From NCBI GenBank assembly GCA_014379205.1, contig JACMME010000074.1:22347-86346 (forward strand): DNA of 64,000 nt, in the 5' to 3' direction. The notes beneath the pieces were generated by a model. That model saw only the letters and a program-made list of their open reading frames with translations. It did no database searches and had not been told where the DNA came from. Below are positions 8,327 through 16,192 of the stretch, piece by piece (positions within the stretch are counted from its first letter, which is position 1; each line of letters begins with the position of its first letter). The position numbers and the translations under genes are program-made. The stretch comes from Gemmatimonadaceae bacterium. Its GTDB lineage: Bacteria; Gemmatimonadota; Gemmatimonadetes; Gemmatimonadales; Gemmatimonadaceae.

Positions 8327-9399
8327 GGTTGGGAGTGGGGGGTGGGGGATGGGGAGTAGGAAAACCAGGATTGAATTCCAGAGCTTCGAGCGCCGTGACG
8401 CCACTCCCCACCCCCCATCCCCCACTCCCCATTCGCAAGCGTCTCGGCGCCATCGGCACCTTCGTCTGGGATACGATCTATGGCCGCGATCCGCGTTCCG
8501 AGCCCGTCCAGGAATGGGGCGGCGTTACATATGCCTTGAGCGGTCTGGATGCAGCGCTTCCGAACGACTGGGAAATCGTGCCGCTCATGAAGGTTGGCGA
8601 GGATCTCGCGCGGCGCGCCAGGGACTACCTCGGCGACTTGCGGCGACTCAGCCCCGATGCGGCACTAATCGAGGTCCCATATCCGAACAACAAGGTGGAG
8701 CTTCGCTACGTCACGAGCGAGCGAAGGGCCGAGCGCTTGACCGGGGGAGTTCCCGGTTGGACATGGCTGGGACTCAAGCCATTGCTGCGTGACCTCGACG
8801 CTCTGTACATAAATTTCATCAGCGGTTTCGAGCTGGACCTCGAGACGGCGCAGCTGATCCGACAACACTTCAAGGGACCGATTTACTGCGATCTGCACAT
8901 GTTGGTAATGGCGGTGCAGCCGGGCGGGTTACGGACTCTCCAGCCACTGCCGAATGTCGCCGAATGGTGCCGCTGCTTCGATCTCTTGCAAGTGAACGAG
9001 GATGAAGTCTCCGCGATGGCGCCAGACCCCATGGCGCTCGCGGCCACAGCCCTCGCCGCCGGAGTCCGCTGCCTCGCGGTCACACTGTCGAGCCGGGGCG
9101 CCGTATACTTCGCCGCGCCTGGCTTCGACCAACTGTCGGACCTTACCGGCCAACCCGAGCTCGGGCCCGCCAGCGGCGCGGTTCGGACTGCGCTCGTGCA
9201 AACCGTTCCGGTGGAAGTCGACGGCGATCCAACCGGTTGTGGCGACGTCTGGGGAGCGACATTCTTCTCGCGTCTTCTCGCTGGCGACCAGCTCGAGGCT
9301 GCCATCCGGCGTGCCCACGAGGCGGCGGGGCGCAATGTAGGACACCGCGGCGCGAGCGGTTTGTCGCGTCACCTGCGGGGCGAGCTGAGCTTCCGGTGA
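8323..9399 (+). CDS. PfkB-family carbohydrate kinase with repeat-encoded N-terminal extension
   Basis: 358 aa from the GTG at 8323, which overlaps the ROK stop. The real kinase fold starts at about residue 41 (RLGAIGTFVWDTI). It has the DPTGCGDVWGATF anion-hole/catalytic-Asp box near the C-terminus and NEDEVSAM in the middle, as in ribokinase-type enzymes. Residues 2-38 are translated from an inverted pair of G/C-rich heptamers and read Gly/Val/Trp-rich then Pro-rich (TPLPTPHPPLP). No ATG/GTG/TTG lies between the repeat and the conserved fold in this frame, so either the extension is translated or a non-canonical start such as ATT at 8431 is used. The sugar substrate is unknown. The next gene overlaps by four bases. 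Confidence 0.87.
   Translation: MRLGVGGGGWGVGKPGLNSRASSAVTPLPTPHPPLPIRKRLGAIGTFVWDTIYGRDPRSEPVQEWGGVTYALSGLDAALPNDWEIVPLMKVGEDLARRARDYLGDLRRLSPDAALIEVPYPNNKVELRYVTSERRAERLTGGVPGWTWLGLKPLLRDLDALYINFISGFELDLETAQLIRQHFKGPIYCDLHMLVMAVQPGGLRTLQPLPNVAEWCRCFDLLQVNEDEVSAMAPDPMALAATALAAGVRCLAVTLSSRGAVYFAAPGFDQLSDLTGQPELGPASGAVRTALVQTVPVEVDGDPTGCGDVWGATFFSRLLAGDQLEAAIRRAHEAAGRNVGHRGASGLSRHLRGELSFR
8331..8434. repeat. Inverted pair of G-rich heptamer repeats inside PfkB gene start
   Basis: Left arm 8331-8360 reads as heptamers GGGAGTG, GGGGGTG, GGGGATG, GGGAGTA. Right arm 8401-8434 is the reverse complement of GGGAGTG, GGGGATG, GGGGGTG, GGGAGTG, so the two arms pair along about 29 bases with the two middle units swapped. 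The 40-base loop is ordinary sequence. The element begins five bases after the ROK stop and lies entirely in frame in the PfkB coding sequence. Confidence 0.85.
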
Positions 9400-10286
9400 G
9401 CACAGTGATTGTGCTGCCACCGTCGCTGAACGAGCGGAGCTTTGAGACAGTTCTGGGTCAGCTTGCACCTTTGGGAGCCGCCGACAAAGTCCTCCTCGAC
9501 GCGCGTCACACGCGCTGGGCGTCTCCTTATGGCTTGACGGCGCTACTCGCACTCGCGCAGACTCGCGCTGAAGTTCCGGGCTTGTATGTCCCGGAAGCCG
9601 ACGAAACGGCATCGTACTGGGCGAGAGCTGGATTTTTCAGGCACGCGGAAAGACTCTTCGAGATGCACGGTAGCGTGCCTCGCAGCAGGGCGGCGGGTGA
9701 GTCCGACGTTCTGCTGGAGATCACGTCCGTGGCCGGGAGCGATGACGTGCATGACGTCGTCGGAAGAATACAGGGAAAGGCGCACGCAATTCTTTCGAAG
9801 GAGCTGAGACTGGACAGCAAGGCGACGATGGGCTTTGCCATGACCCTCTCGGAGGCGTGTCAAAACATTGTGGAGCACGCGGGGCTGGGTGGATGGGTTG
9901 CCGTTCAGGCGTATCGCCGGGGACAGCGGATTGGTGGACGCCGGGTAGTGGTGATTGCGGTGTGCGATGCGGGAATTGGTTTCAGGCAGTCTCTCGAGAC
10001 GAACTCCACGGCACGCTCACGCGATGGCAGATGGGACGACGCCATGGCTCTGGAAGACGCCGTCATTCGCGGCGTCAGCCGTTTCCGTGACCCTGGCCGG
10101 GGACAAGGGTTGGCTGGTGTCCGTCGCTACATTGGACGGTGGGAAGGGAAATTGTCGGTTCGGAGCGGAACGGCGCGCATTTCCATTGTGCCATCGTGGG
10201 ATGATGACGTACCGTTGCGGGAGAAATTACCACCCTTTCCAGGTGCGCAGATGCAAATCACGATTCCCGAGCGAGTGAGCGAGTGA
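9396..10286 (+). CDS. STAS-like/HATPase (anti-sigma kinase-type) regulator
   Basis: 296 aa from GTG 9396, which overlaps the PfkB stop as GTGA. Residues ~1-95 look like a STAS-type fold (VIVLPPSLNER, then LLDARHTRWASPYGLTALL). Residues ~150-290 are a GHKL ATPase: N-box SEACQNIVEHAG, G1 box DAGIGF, and a G2-like segment GRGQGLAGVRRYI. This fits the SpoIIAB/RsbW/RsbT class of ATPases that phosphorylate or sequester partner switch proteins, but no His phospho-acceptor domain is present. The following gene, also overlapping by four bases, is STAS-like, so the two are probable partners in a cytoplasmic partner-switch module. An upstream in-frame extension exists but overlaps PfkB heavily and was rejected. 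Confidence 0.75.
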   Translation: MSTVIVLPPSLNERSFETVLGQLAPLGAADKVLLDARHTRWASPYGLTALLALAQTRAEVPGLYVPEADETASYWARAGFFRHAERLFEMHGSVPRSRAAGESDVLLEITSVAGSDDVHDVVGRIQGKAHAILSKELRLDSKATMGFAMTLSEACQNIVEHAGLGGWVAVQAYRRGQRIGGRRVVVIAVCDAGIGFRQSLETNSTARSRDGRWDDAMALEDAVIRGVSRFRDPGRGQGLAGVRRYIGRWEGKLSVRSGTARISIVPSWDDDVPLREKLPPFPGAQMQITIPERVSE

Positions 10287-10834
10287 ACGGACACATCGAC
10301 GTTGGCACAGTCCTCAGGCGGACAGTTTGCGATCTGTACTCGGACCTGGTGACACGCCCAACGGGCGCCGCGGTGCGCACCGGCATCGAGCAACAGCTTG
10401 CGGAGCTTGCAGACAGGACTGTGACGATCATTGATTTCGCGCATGTCGGCCTCCTGGATTTTTCGTGCGCCGACGAGATCGTCGCCAAGCTGCTTCTCAG
10501 AATTCCAACGGGTGGCACGCGCGACGCGTACTTCCTGTTTCGCGGAGTGAGCGACTCGCATCTCGAGGCGATCGAGGTGGTTCTCGAGCGTCACGGCCTG
10601 GCTGCGGTTGCTCAGGGGGACAATGGAGAGCTCATGTTGCTGGGAGATCTCGGCGACACACAGCGACAGGCATGGGACGCCATCAATCGCCTCGGTCGCG
10701 GCGACCTGGCCGAAGTGGCAAGGGAGTCAGACATCCCCGCGGATGCAGCAAGCCAGGTGCTGGATGACCTATGGCGGCGGCGTCTCATAATGAGAACGGA
10801 TCAATGGTACGTAGCTCTCGCCGCGACGGCATAG
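10283..10834 (+). CDS. STAS-like (DUF4325-type) protein with C-terminal winged-helix-like region
   Basis: 183 aa from GTG 10283, overlapping the ATPase stop. The central segment TVTIIDFAHVGLLDFSCADE resembles STAS-like DUF4325 proteins, where a strand ending in an Asp-rich/Ser turn is the switch site. Residues ~125-180 (DLAEVARESDIPADAASQVL, then LWRRRLIMR) look like a small winged-helix fold. It could be the antagonist or output partner of the HATPase protein. No DNA target is evident. Confidence is good that it is a real gene and moderate for the family. Confidence 0.68.
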   Translation: MNGHIDVGTVLRRTVCDLYSDLVTRPTGAAVRTGIEQQLAELADRTVTIIDFAHVGLLDFSCADEIVAKLLLRIPTGGTRDAYFLFRGVSDSHLEAIEVVLERHGLAAVAQGDNGELMLLGDLGDTQRQAWDAINRLGRGDLAEVARESDIPADAASQVLDDLWRRRLIMRTDQWYVALAATA

Positions 10835-11160
10835 GCGGTGCGCGCGGCCCAGATTCCGCGCCGGGCTACAACCCGCCGTTGCAAATCGTCGGTTTGATCG
10901 CCACGCGGAAAGGAGATCCCGAGCGCGGTCCAATGATTCGCATGCGGGCGGCCGAGGCGAGAATTCGCCTCCTGGTCGACGGTGAGCTCGTCTGGGTTTA
11001 TGGTCCACGCCGGCACGAGCTGGCCACGCTCAAGGTCGATGACACACTCGCTCGAGGTGCAGTGGTGCTGAGAGATGTTTTCGGCGCGTCGCCGTCCGAG
11101 GTGATAAGGGTAGTCAAGGCCGCGGCTGACGAGCCGCCAGCTCGCGGCAACTATGTCTGA
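10804..11160 (+). CDS. Small protein with double-psi-barrel-like core, function unknown
   Basis: 118 aa from the ATG at 10804; an earlier in-frame ATG at 10771 would add 11 residues. Either start overlaps the preceding gene. The core GELVWVYGPRRHELATLKV followed by GAVVLRDVFGASPSEVIRV has the pattern of the molybdopterin-dinucleotide-binding (double-psi beta-barrel) C-terminal domain of MopB enzymes, but there is no enzyme attached. It ends PARGNYV. It sits directly after the STAS/HATPase pair, and a function in that switch is possible but unproven. I do not recognise a named family with certainty. Confidence 0.6.
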   Translation: MVRSSRRDGIGGARGPDSAPGYNPPLQIVGLIATRKGDPERGPMIRMRAAEARIRLLVDGELVWVYGPRRHELATLKVDDTLARGAVVLRDVFGASPSEVIRVVKAAADEPPARGNYV

Positions 11161-11171
11161 CGAGACGACAA

Positions 11172-12329
11172 ATGGCCCGCGGTAATCGGGAGTACGGTCT
11201 GGCAACAACGGTACTTCATGGCGGAAGAATTTCCACGTCTCCGGGCTCGCCGGTTGTCAAACCGATCTTCCAGAGCGTTATCTTCGGTCAGGAGACGGGT
11301 ACCGCGAATGGACTGGTGTATCCGCGATACGGCAATAATCCGAATGCGGAGTCGGTTCAGAGCCGGTTGGCTCTACTGGAAGGCGCGGAAGCCGCGTTGG
11401 TGCTCGCAAGCGGCATGGGCGCCACGGCCTGCGCAATGCTGGCGCTCCTGCGACCCGGCGATCATCTGGTTGCGAGCTCGTGGGTATACGGCGGCACTCG
11501 CACACTGCTCGAGTCCGAGCTCGCGCTCATGGGTATCGATGTAACGTTCGTCGACCCAATGGAGACTCGAGGCTGGCGGAAAGCGCTGAGGAAGAAGACG
11601 CGCGCCATCTTCCTCGAGACACCGGTCAATCCAACTTGCCGGGTGCTCGATTTGCGACCCGTTCGCTTTCTGACTGAGTCCAACGGCCTTGCTCTTGTAG
11701 TCGATTCCACTTTTGCTTCGCCCATCAATTTTCGCCCCTTCGAGCATGGGGCCGACGTCGTCATCCATTCAGCCACCAAGTATCTGAACGGTCATCATGA
11801 TGTACTCGCCGGCGCCGTGCTTGGAACGGCACAGTACATCGAGGAAGTCCGGCAGAAGATGATTTTGTGGGGGCAGGCACCCGACCCGTTCGCCTGCTGG
11901 CTGCTGGAGCGGGGACTGAAGACGCTCAGCGTACGCGTGGAGAGGCAGAACTCGAATGCGATGCGCGTCGCCGAGTGGTGTGCGACTCGCAAGGAGGTAC
12001 GCCTCGTGCATTATCCCGGACTTGAAACCCATCCCGACCACGAGATTGCGCTCTCCACCCACCAGGGTTTTGGTGGAATGCTGGCAATCGAGCTGGCCGG
12101 TGGCGCCAGGGCGGCCGAGAAGTTGTTGCGCCGCCTCTCGCTCATAACGCACGCACCGAGCCTCGGCGGGGTCGAATCGCTGGCATCGGAGCCGCGGTTT
12201 ACATCGCACACGCATCTGAGCGCGGCGGAGCGTGCAGCCATCGGGATCCCGGATGGGTTCGTGCGATTAAGCATTGGTATCGAGGATTCAGCCGATCTCA
12301 TTGCGGATCTCGAGCAGGGGCTGCGCTGA
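11172..12329 (+). CDS. Cys/Met metabolism PLP-dependent enzyme (cystathionine gamma-synthase/lyase type)
   Basis: 385 aa, standard for the family. The N-terminal YPRYGNNPNAESVQSRLALL contains the conserved Tyr-Arg that binds PLP phosphate in the neighbouring subunit. GMGATACAML carries the Ser/Gly phosphate loop, DSTFASP the PLP-nitrogen Asp, and SATKYLNGHHD the Schiff-base Lys. The C-terminal THAPSLGGVESL is the substrate carboxylate site. Family members interconvert homoserine esters, cystathionine, homocysteine and methanethiol, and which reaction applies here cannot be told from sequence. It is 11 bases downstream of the small DPBB-like gene and shares TGATG with the transporter gene after it. 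Confidence 0.92.
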   Translation: MARGNREYGLATTVLHGGRISTSPGSPVVKPIFQSVIFGQETGTANGLVYPRYGNNPNAESVQSRLALLEGAEAALVLASGMGATACAMLALLRPGDHLVASSWVYGGTRTLLESELALMGIDVTFVDPMETRGWRKALRKKTRAIFLETPVNPTCRVLDLRPVRFLTESNGLALVVDSTFASPINFRPFEHGADVVIHSATKYLNGHHDVLAGAVLGTAQYIEEVRQKMILWGQAPDPFACWLLERGLKTLSVRVERQNSNAMRVAEWCATRKEVRLVHYPGLETHPDHEIALSTHQGFGGMLAIELAGGARAAEKLLRRLSLITHAPSLGGVESLASEPRFTSHTHLSAAERAAIGIPDGFVRLSIGIEDSADLIADLEQGLR

Positions 12330-13468
12330 TGCCCGAATCCATCCTCAGGGATTCTTCCGAGCGTCGGCGGGTCGAGCGACGCACCAATCAGATCATTGCG
12401 GAGCTGACGCTCCCCGAGTTTCGTCGAATCGCTCTGACATCGCTGCTGTTCACCATCGTGCTGTTCCTGTTTCTCTGGATGGTGCGAACGGTGATCATAG
12501 CGGGAATTCTTGCGATAATCGTCGCGACTTACATGCGCCCTTTTTACAAGTGGATTCTGCGCATGGTGCACTCCTCTACAGGCGCCGCGTTGCTCACAAT
12601 TTTGTGCGTCGCAATCCCTCTGATCGCCATAATCGTTTACAGCTATATCGAGCTCAGCGGAGCCGCGGGATATCTGTCGAAAAATGAAGCCGAGATAGTC
12701 GAGCGCATTGACGCCGCACTGCGGCGCTTGCCCTTTTTCGAGGGGAAAAGCCTGACCGACCAGATACGGAACGGAGTGCTGGCAGCTTCGAATTACGGTT
12801 CCAAACTGGTAGGCGGCATCAAGGCAACGATGGCCCAGATCGCCGTTTCGACGGCAGTTTTCCTCTTCACGGCATTCTACTTTTTTACCTCCGCGCACTC
12901 CATCGCCGCCTATATACGCGGCAAGATTCCACCGAGATACGGAGAGATCTCGAATGCGCTGGAGCGAAATGTGCGCGGTGTACTGTACGGCGCCATCTAC
13001 GCCACGTTAATGACCCAAACCATCAAGTCGATCGTCATTCTGGCAATGAACCTGGCGTTCCAGGTACCTCTCGCTCTGGTACTTGCGATCCTTTCCTTCG
13101 TAATCGGCTTCTTTCCGATCGTGGGCTCGTGGAGCGTTTACGTTCCCGTAGCACTCTGGCTCGGAATCTTTCGCGATGCATGGGGATCGGCGCTTGCCAT
13201 GCTGGTTATAGGATTTCTGGGGAACACGCTCTTCATGTCGATGTACATCCGTCCAAAGATTGCCGCGGAAAAGTCGAAGGTGCTCAACTTTTACTGGATG
13301 TTCATAGGGCTGGTCACGGGTGTTTACACCTTTGGACTCGTTGGAGTCCTGCTCGGTCCAATCGTGATCGGTCTGCTCAAGGCCACCGTGGACACTGTCA
13401 CCGCGCAAGGCAGCTGGAAGCTTCTCGACGCCGATGGTGACACCGCGGAGCTTGTCATTCCTAAATGA
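12329..13468 (+). CDS. AI-2E family transporter (TqsA/PerM-like)
   Basis: 379 aa polytopic protein. Hydrophobic segments cluster at ~30-75, ~88-112, ~175-200 and ~230-355, giving the usual eight-helix arrangement. The conserved region ALVLAILSFVIGFFPIVGSW matches the AI-2E_transport family signature. Members export autoinducer-2 or act as Na+/H+ antiporters or permeases, so the name does not prove AI-2 transport. Its start overlaps the PLP enzyme's stop by one base (TGATG) and its stop overlaps ftsE (ATGA). Confidence 0.9.
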   Translation: MPESILRDSSERRRVERRTNQIIAELTLPEFRRIALTSLLFTIVLFLFLWMVRTVIIAGILAIIVATYMRPFYKWILRMVHSSTGAALLTILCVAIPLIAIIVYSYIELSGAAGYLSKNEAEIVERIDAALRRLPFFEGKSLTDQIRNGVLAASNYGSKLVGGIKATMAQIAVSTAVFLFTAFYFFTSAHSIAAYIRGKIPPRYGEISNALERNVRGVLYGAIYATLMTQTIKSIVILAMNLAFQVPLALVLAILSFVIGFFPIVGSWSVYVPVALWLGIFRDAWGSALAMLVIGFLGNTLFMSMYIRPKIAAEKSKVLNFYWMFIGLVTGVYTFGLVGVLLGPIVIGLLKATVDTVTAQGSWKLLDADGDTAELVIPK

Positions 13469-14157
13469 TCCGTTTCGCGCACGTCACAAAGGAGTATCCC
13501 AGAACGGGCGCGGCTCTAAAGGATGTGTCCTTTCGAATTGCGAAGGGCGAATTCGCGTTTCTTACCGGACCCAGCGGATCCGGAAAATCCACGATCCTCA
13601 AGCTCATCTTTCTCGAGGAGCGACCCACAGCTGGTGAAATCCGCGTCGCCGGAATGCACGCGGCAAAGATACGCGGCAAGGAAATCGCCCTGCTTCGCCG
13701 CAAGCTTGGGATTGTTTTTCAGGATTTCCGCCTGCTGGAGGACCGGACCGCCGAAGATAACATTGCCTTCGCCCTCGAGGTCACCGGCGCGCCCCGCGAC
13801 ACGATCGGCACCAGAGTGGGCCGCTTGCTTACGCAGGTCGGGCTCGCGTCCAAGGGCACCAGCTATCCGAAACAGCTTTCGGGGGGCGAGCAGCAGCGCA
13901 TAGCCATTGCACGCGCTCTTGTTAACGACCCGTTCGTGCTGATAGCGGATGAGCCTACAGGCAACCTGGATGACCGCGCTACGCGTGGAATTTTTCAGCT
14001 GCTCGGTGATATCAACTCGTCGGGTACAGCCGTCCTCATGGCTACACACGACCTGGAACTGGTCCGCCGTCACGAGCATCGCGTCATAGAGATGAATCGC
14101 GGGCAGATTGTTTTCGACTCGACCGACCCGGCGCCACGCGCCGCGCAGGAGCGCTGA
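13465..14157 (+). CDS. ftsE: Cell-division ABC ATPase FtsE
   Basis: 230 aa. Walker [13 protein letters not shown] signature [15 protein letters not shown], Walker [13 protein letters not shown] and the switch His in MATHDLEL are intact. Size and the immediately following FtsX identify it as FtsE rather than a generic MacB/LolD ATPase. FtsEX is a mechanotransmitter at the division septum: ATP hydrolysis in the cytoplasm drives conformational change of a periplasmic EnvC-type partner that activates peptidoglycan amidases. The EnvC-like partner is encoded next-but-one here, so the entire module is present. Confidence 0.96.
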   Translation: MIRFAHVTKEYPRTGAALKDVSFRIAKGEFAFLTGPSGSGKSTILKLIFLEERPTAGEIRVAGMHAAKIRGKEIALLRRKLGIVFQDFRLLEDRTAEDNIAFALEVTGAPRDTIGTRVGRLLTQVGLASKGTSYPKQLSGGEQQRIAIARALVNDPFVLIADEPTGNLDDRATRGIFQLLGDINSSGTAVLMATHDLELVRRHEHRVIEMNRGQIVFDSTDPAPRAAQER

Positions 14158-15002
14158 TGCGACTGACGCTGCGCGAAGCCGTGATGTCATTCGCGCGAGC
14201 GCCGTTACTAAGCGCGCTCAGCATCATGATGATCGCATTCAGCCTCTACAGCTTCGGCCTGTTCGGATTGGTGGCACTCAATTTCAGGCAGCGCTTTGGA
14301 GCCGTGGAGGAACGCATAGAGATCGAAGCATTCGTCGATGACAGCACGAACGTTGAGACACTGGCGAACGCTGTCTCGGAAATCGCCCGGTTTCCCGAAG
14401 TGGCCAGGGCCCTTCCGGTTACCAAGGACGAGGCTCTGGAGCGCGCCAGGCGTGACATGGGCGAATTCAAGGATGTATTTGACGCTTCGTTCCTGCCCGC
14501 GTCCATAAAGGTGCAGGTTCGCGAAGGATTTCGGGATCCCGCGACGGTACAAAGGGTGGCGGACCGCATCGCGGCTTACGCTTTCGTCGACGACGTGCGC
14601 TACGGAGCCGAGTTCGTCGAGCGGCTGCATGACATTCGCAACGTCGCGACAGGCACCGGCATAGTTCTGGGTATCGCCTTTGCCGCGGTCGCGATAATCA
14701 TCATTGCCGCAACCATCCGGATCACCGTACTTGCGCGAGCCAGGGAGATTTCGATCATGCGGCTTGTGGGCGCGACGAACGGATTCGTCAGGCGGCCATT
14801 TCTTCTGGAAGGACTCGCGACGGGAGTACTGGGCGGGGGATTGGCGCTCCTGCTGCTGTGGCTTTCGTTCGCTTTGATCGGCCGCTACATACCGCTGGTT
14901 TTTCTCGAGCGCCCAATGGCAATCGGCGGGATCGCGTTCGGCGGCATGATAGGTTTGCTGGGCAGTGCACTATCTGTGTGGCGGCACCTGCGGCGGATAT
15001 GA
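14157..15002 (+). CDS. ftsX: Cell-division protein FtsX
   Basis: 281 aa with four membrane segments at about 22-42, 160-185, 212-235 and 248-272, and a large periplasmic loop (45-155) between the first two. The loop contains ALPVTKDEALERAR, typical of the FtsX extracellular domain, and the ATP-coupling region follows TM2 (LARAREISIMRLVGAT). It forms the membrane part of FtsEX and binds the EnvC-like protein. ATG 14157 overlaps the ftsE stop by one base (TGATG), and its stop overlaps the next gene's ATG. Confidence 0.95.
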   Translation: MRLTLREAVMSFARAPLLSALSIMMIAFSLYSFGLFGLVALNFRQRFGAVEERIEIEAFVDDSTNVETLANAVSEIARFPEVARALPVTKDEALERARRDMGEFKDVFDASFLPASIKVQVREGFRDPATVQRVADRIAAYAFVDDVRYGAEFVERLHDIRNVATGTGIVLGIAFAAVAIIIIAATIRITVLARAREISIMRLVGATNGFVRRPFLLEGLATGVLGGGLALLLLWLSFALIGRYIPLVFLERPMAIGGIAFGGMIGLLGSALSVWRHLRRI

Positions 15003-16192
15003 AAACATTGATTGCCTTCGTCGCCTTCGCGGTGGCGTCGGCCAGTATCCCAATAGCTTCAGCGCCTGCGCAGGAAGGGGAGTCCGCGCGGATGCGCGGC
15101 GAACGGGAGCAGCTGAACAAGATCAGGCAGGAGCGGCGAGAGCTGGAACAGCGCATGCGCGACCTCCAGGGCAGCGTGCATGATCTGTCCGAGGAGGTAA
15201 CCAATCTCGATCGTCAGGCAGATGTCACATCACGTCTGCTGCGTTCGCTCGAGGGCCAGTTGGCGTCGATCAGCACGGAAGTGAACGAAGCCACCACGGA
15301 GCTCTCGAAGAGCGAACGGGAGCTGTTCGAGAAGCGTGGCACTCTCCGCCGCCGGCTCGTCGATATCTACAAACGCGGGCCCCTGCATACATACGAGGCG
15401 CTGCTTTCTGCGGGCAGCTTCGGCCAGATGGTCGCGCGCTACAAATATCTGCGGCTGCTTACCGACCGGGATCAGCAGCTGGTGACCCGAATACAGGGCT
15501 TGCGCGACAAGACACGCCGCCAGCGTGGCAACCTCGTCCGTTTCCAACAAGACATAGAGCTCGCACGCCAGGAGAAGGCGGAAGAGGAGAAGCGGCTCCG
15601 CGCGCTCGAGCACCAGCGCGCGGCCAGCCTTGTGCGCACCAAGCGAAGCGCGAAGCAGGTAGGTGAGCGGCTGAAGCGCATCGCTCGGGACGAAGCTCGG
15701 CTCAACAACGTTATTGCATCCTTTGAGGTTGCCCGGCGGCGAAACGAGCGCACCGCTCCCAATGTTCCGCGGCCTTCGAGCACTCTACGCACAAGCGACC
15801 TGGGCCGGCTTGATTGGCCGGTCGATGGAACGATCATCTATAACTTCGGCCGTGTGGTGAACCCGAACAACACGATGACTCGCTGGAACGGAATAGGTAT
15901 CAGCGCGGCTATGGGCACCGCGGTGCGGTCCGTGGCGGCGGGAAAGGTAGTACTGGCGGATGCATTGGGTACTTACGGACCCACGGTCATCGTGCAGCAT
16001 GGTGGTGGCGATTATTCAGTGTACGGGTCGCTCGACCGCCTGTCGGTGCAGAAGGGGGCGCTTGTAAGCAAGGGACAGACAGTCGGAACAGTGGGCTCGG
16101 CAGACCCCGAAATGGAGCCACACCTGCACTTCGAGATTCGGCCCGAAGGGCGCGCGGTTGACCCGCTCGAGTGGCTCCGCGGCGTGCGTTGA
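14999..16192 (+). CDS. envC: EnvC-like murein hydrolase activator (coiled coil + degenerate LytM/M23)
   Basis: 397 aa from ATG 14999, which overlaps the ftsX stop. Signal peptide (residues 1-24, ending APAQ), long coiled coil ~30-260, then a LytM domain ~295-397. Catalytic M23 peptidases need a His and Asp in an HxGxD-type motif. Here the equivalent is RWNGIGI, with Asn and Gly, while the distal PHLHFE is intact. A degenerate zinc site is exactly what E. coli EnvC has: it activates AmiA/AmiB rather than cutting peptidoglycan itself. With ftsEX directly upstream, the assignment is strong. No amidase gene is in the window. Confidence 0.92.
   Translation: MKTLIAFVAFAVASASIPIASAPAQEGESARMRGEREQLNKIRQERRELEQRMRDLQGSVHDLSEEVTNLDRQADVTSRLLRSLEGQLASISTEVNEATTELSKSERELFEKRGTLRRRLVDIYKRGPLHTYEALLSAGSFGQMVARYKYLRLLTDRDQQLVTRIQGLRDKTRRQRGNLVRFQQDIELARQEKAEEEKRLRALEHQRAASLVRTKRSAKQVGERLKRIARDEARLNNVIASFEVARRRNERTAPNVPRPSSTLRTSDLGRLDWPVDGTIIYNFGRVVNPNNTMTRWNGIGISAAMGTAVRSVAAGKVVLADALGTYGPTVIVQHGGGDYSVYGSLDRLSVQKGALVSKGQTVGTVGSADPEMEPHLHFEIRPEGRAVDPLEWLRGVR

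Noticed and set aside
9237..9395. Longer N-terminus of the STAS/HATPase protein
   Set aside because: It lies wholly inside the PfkB gene in another frame; the GTGA joint at 9396 is the more credible start.
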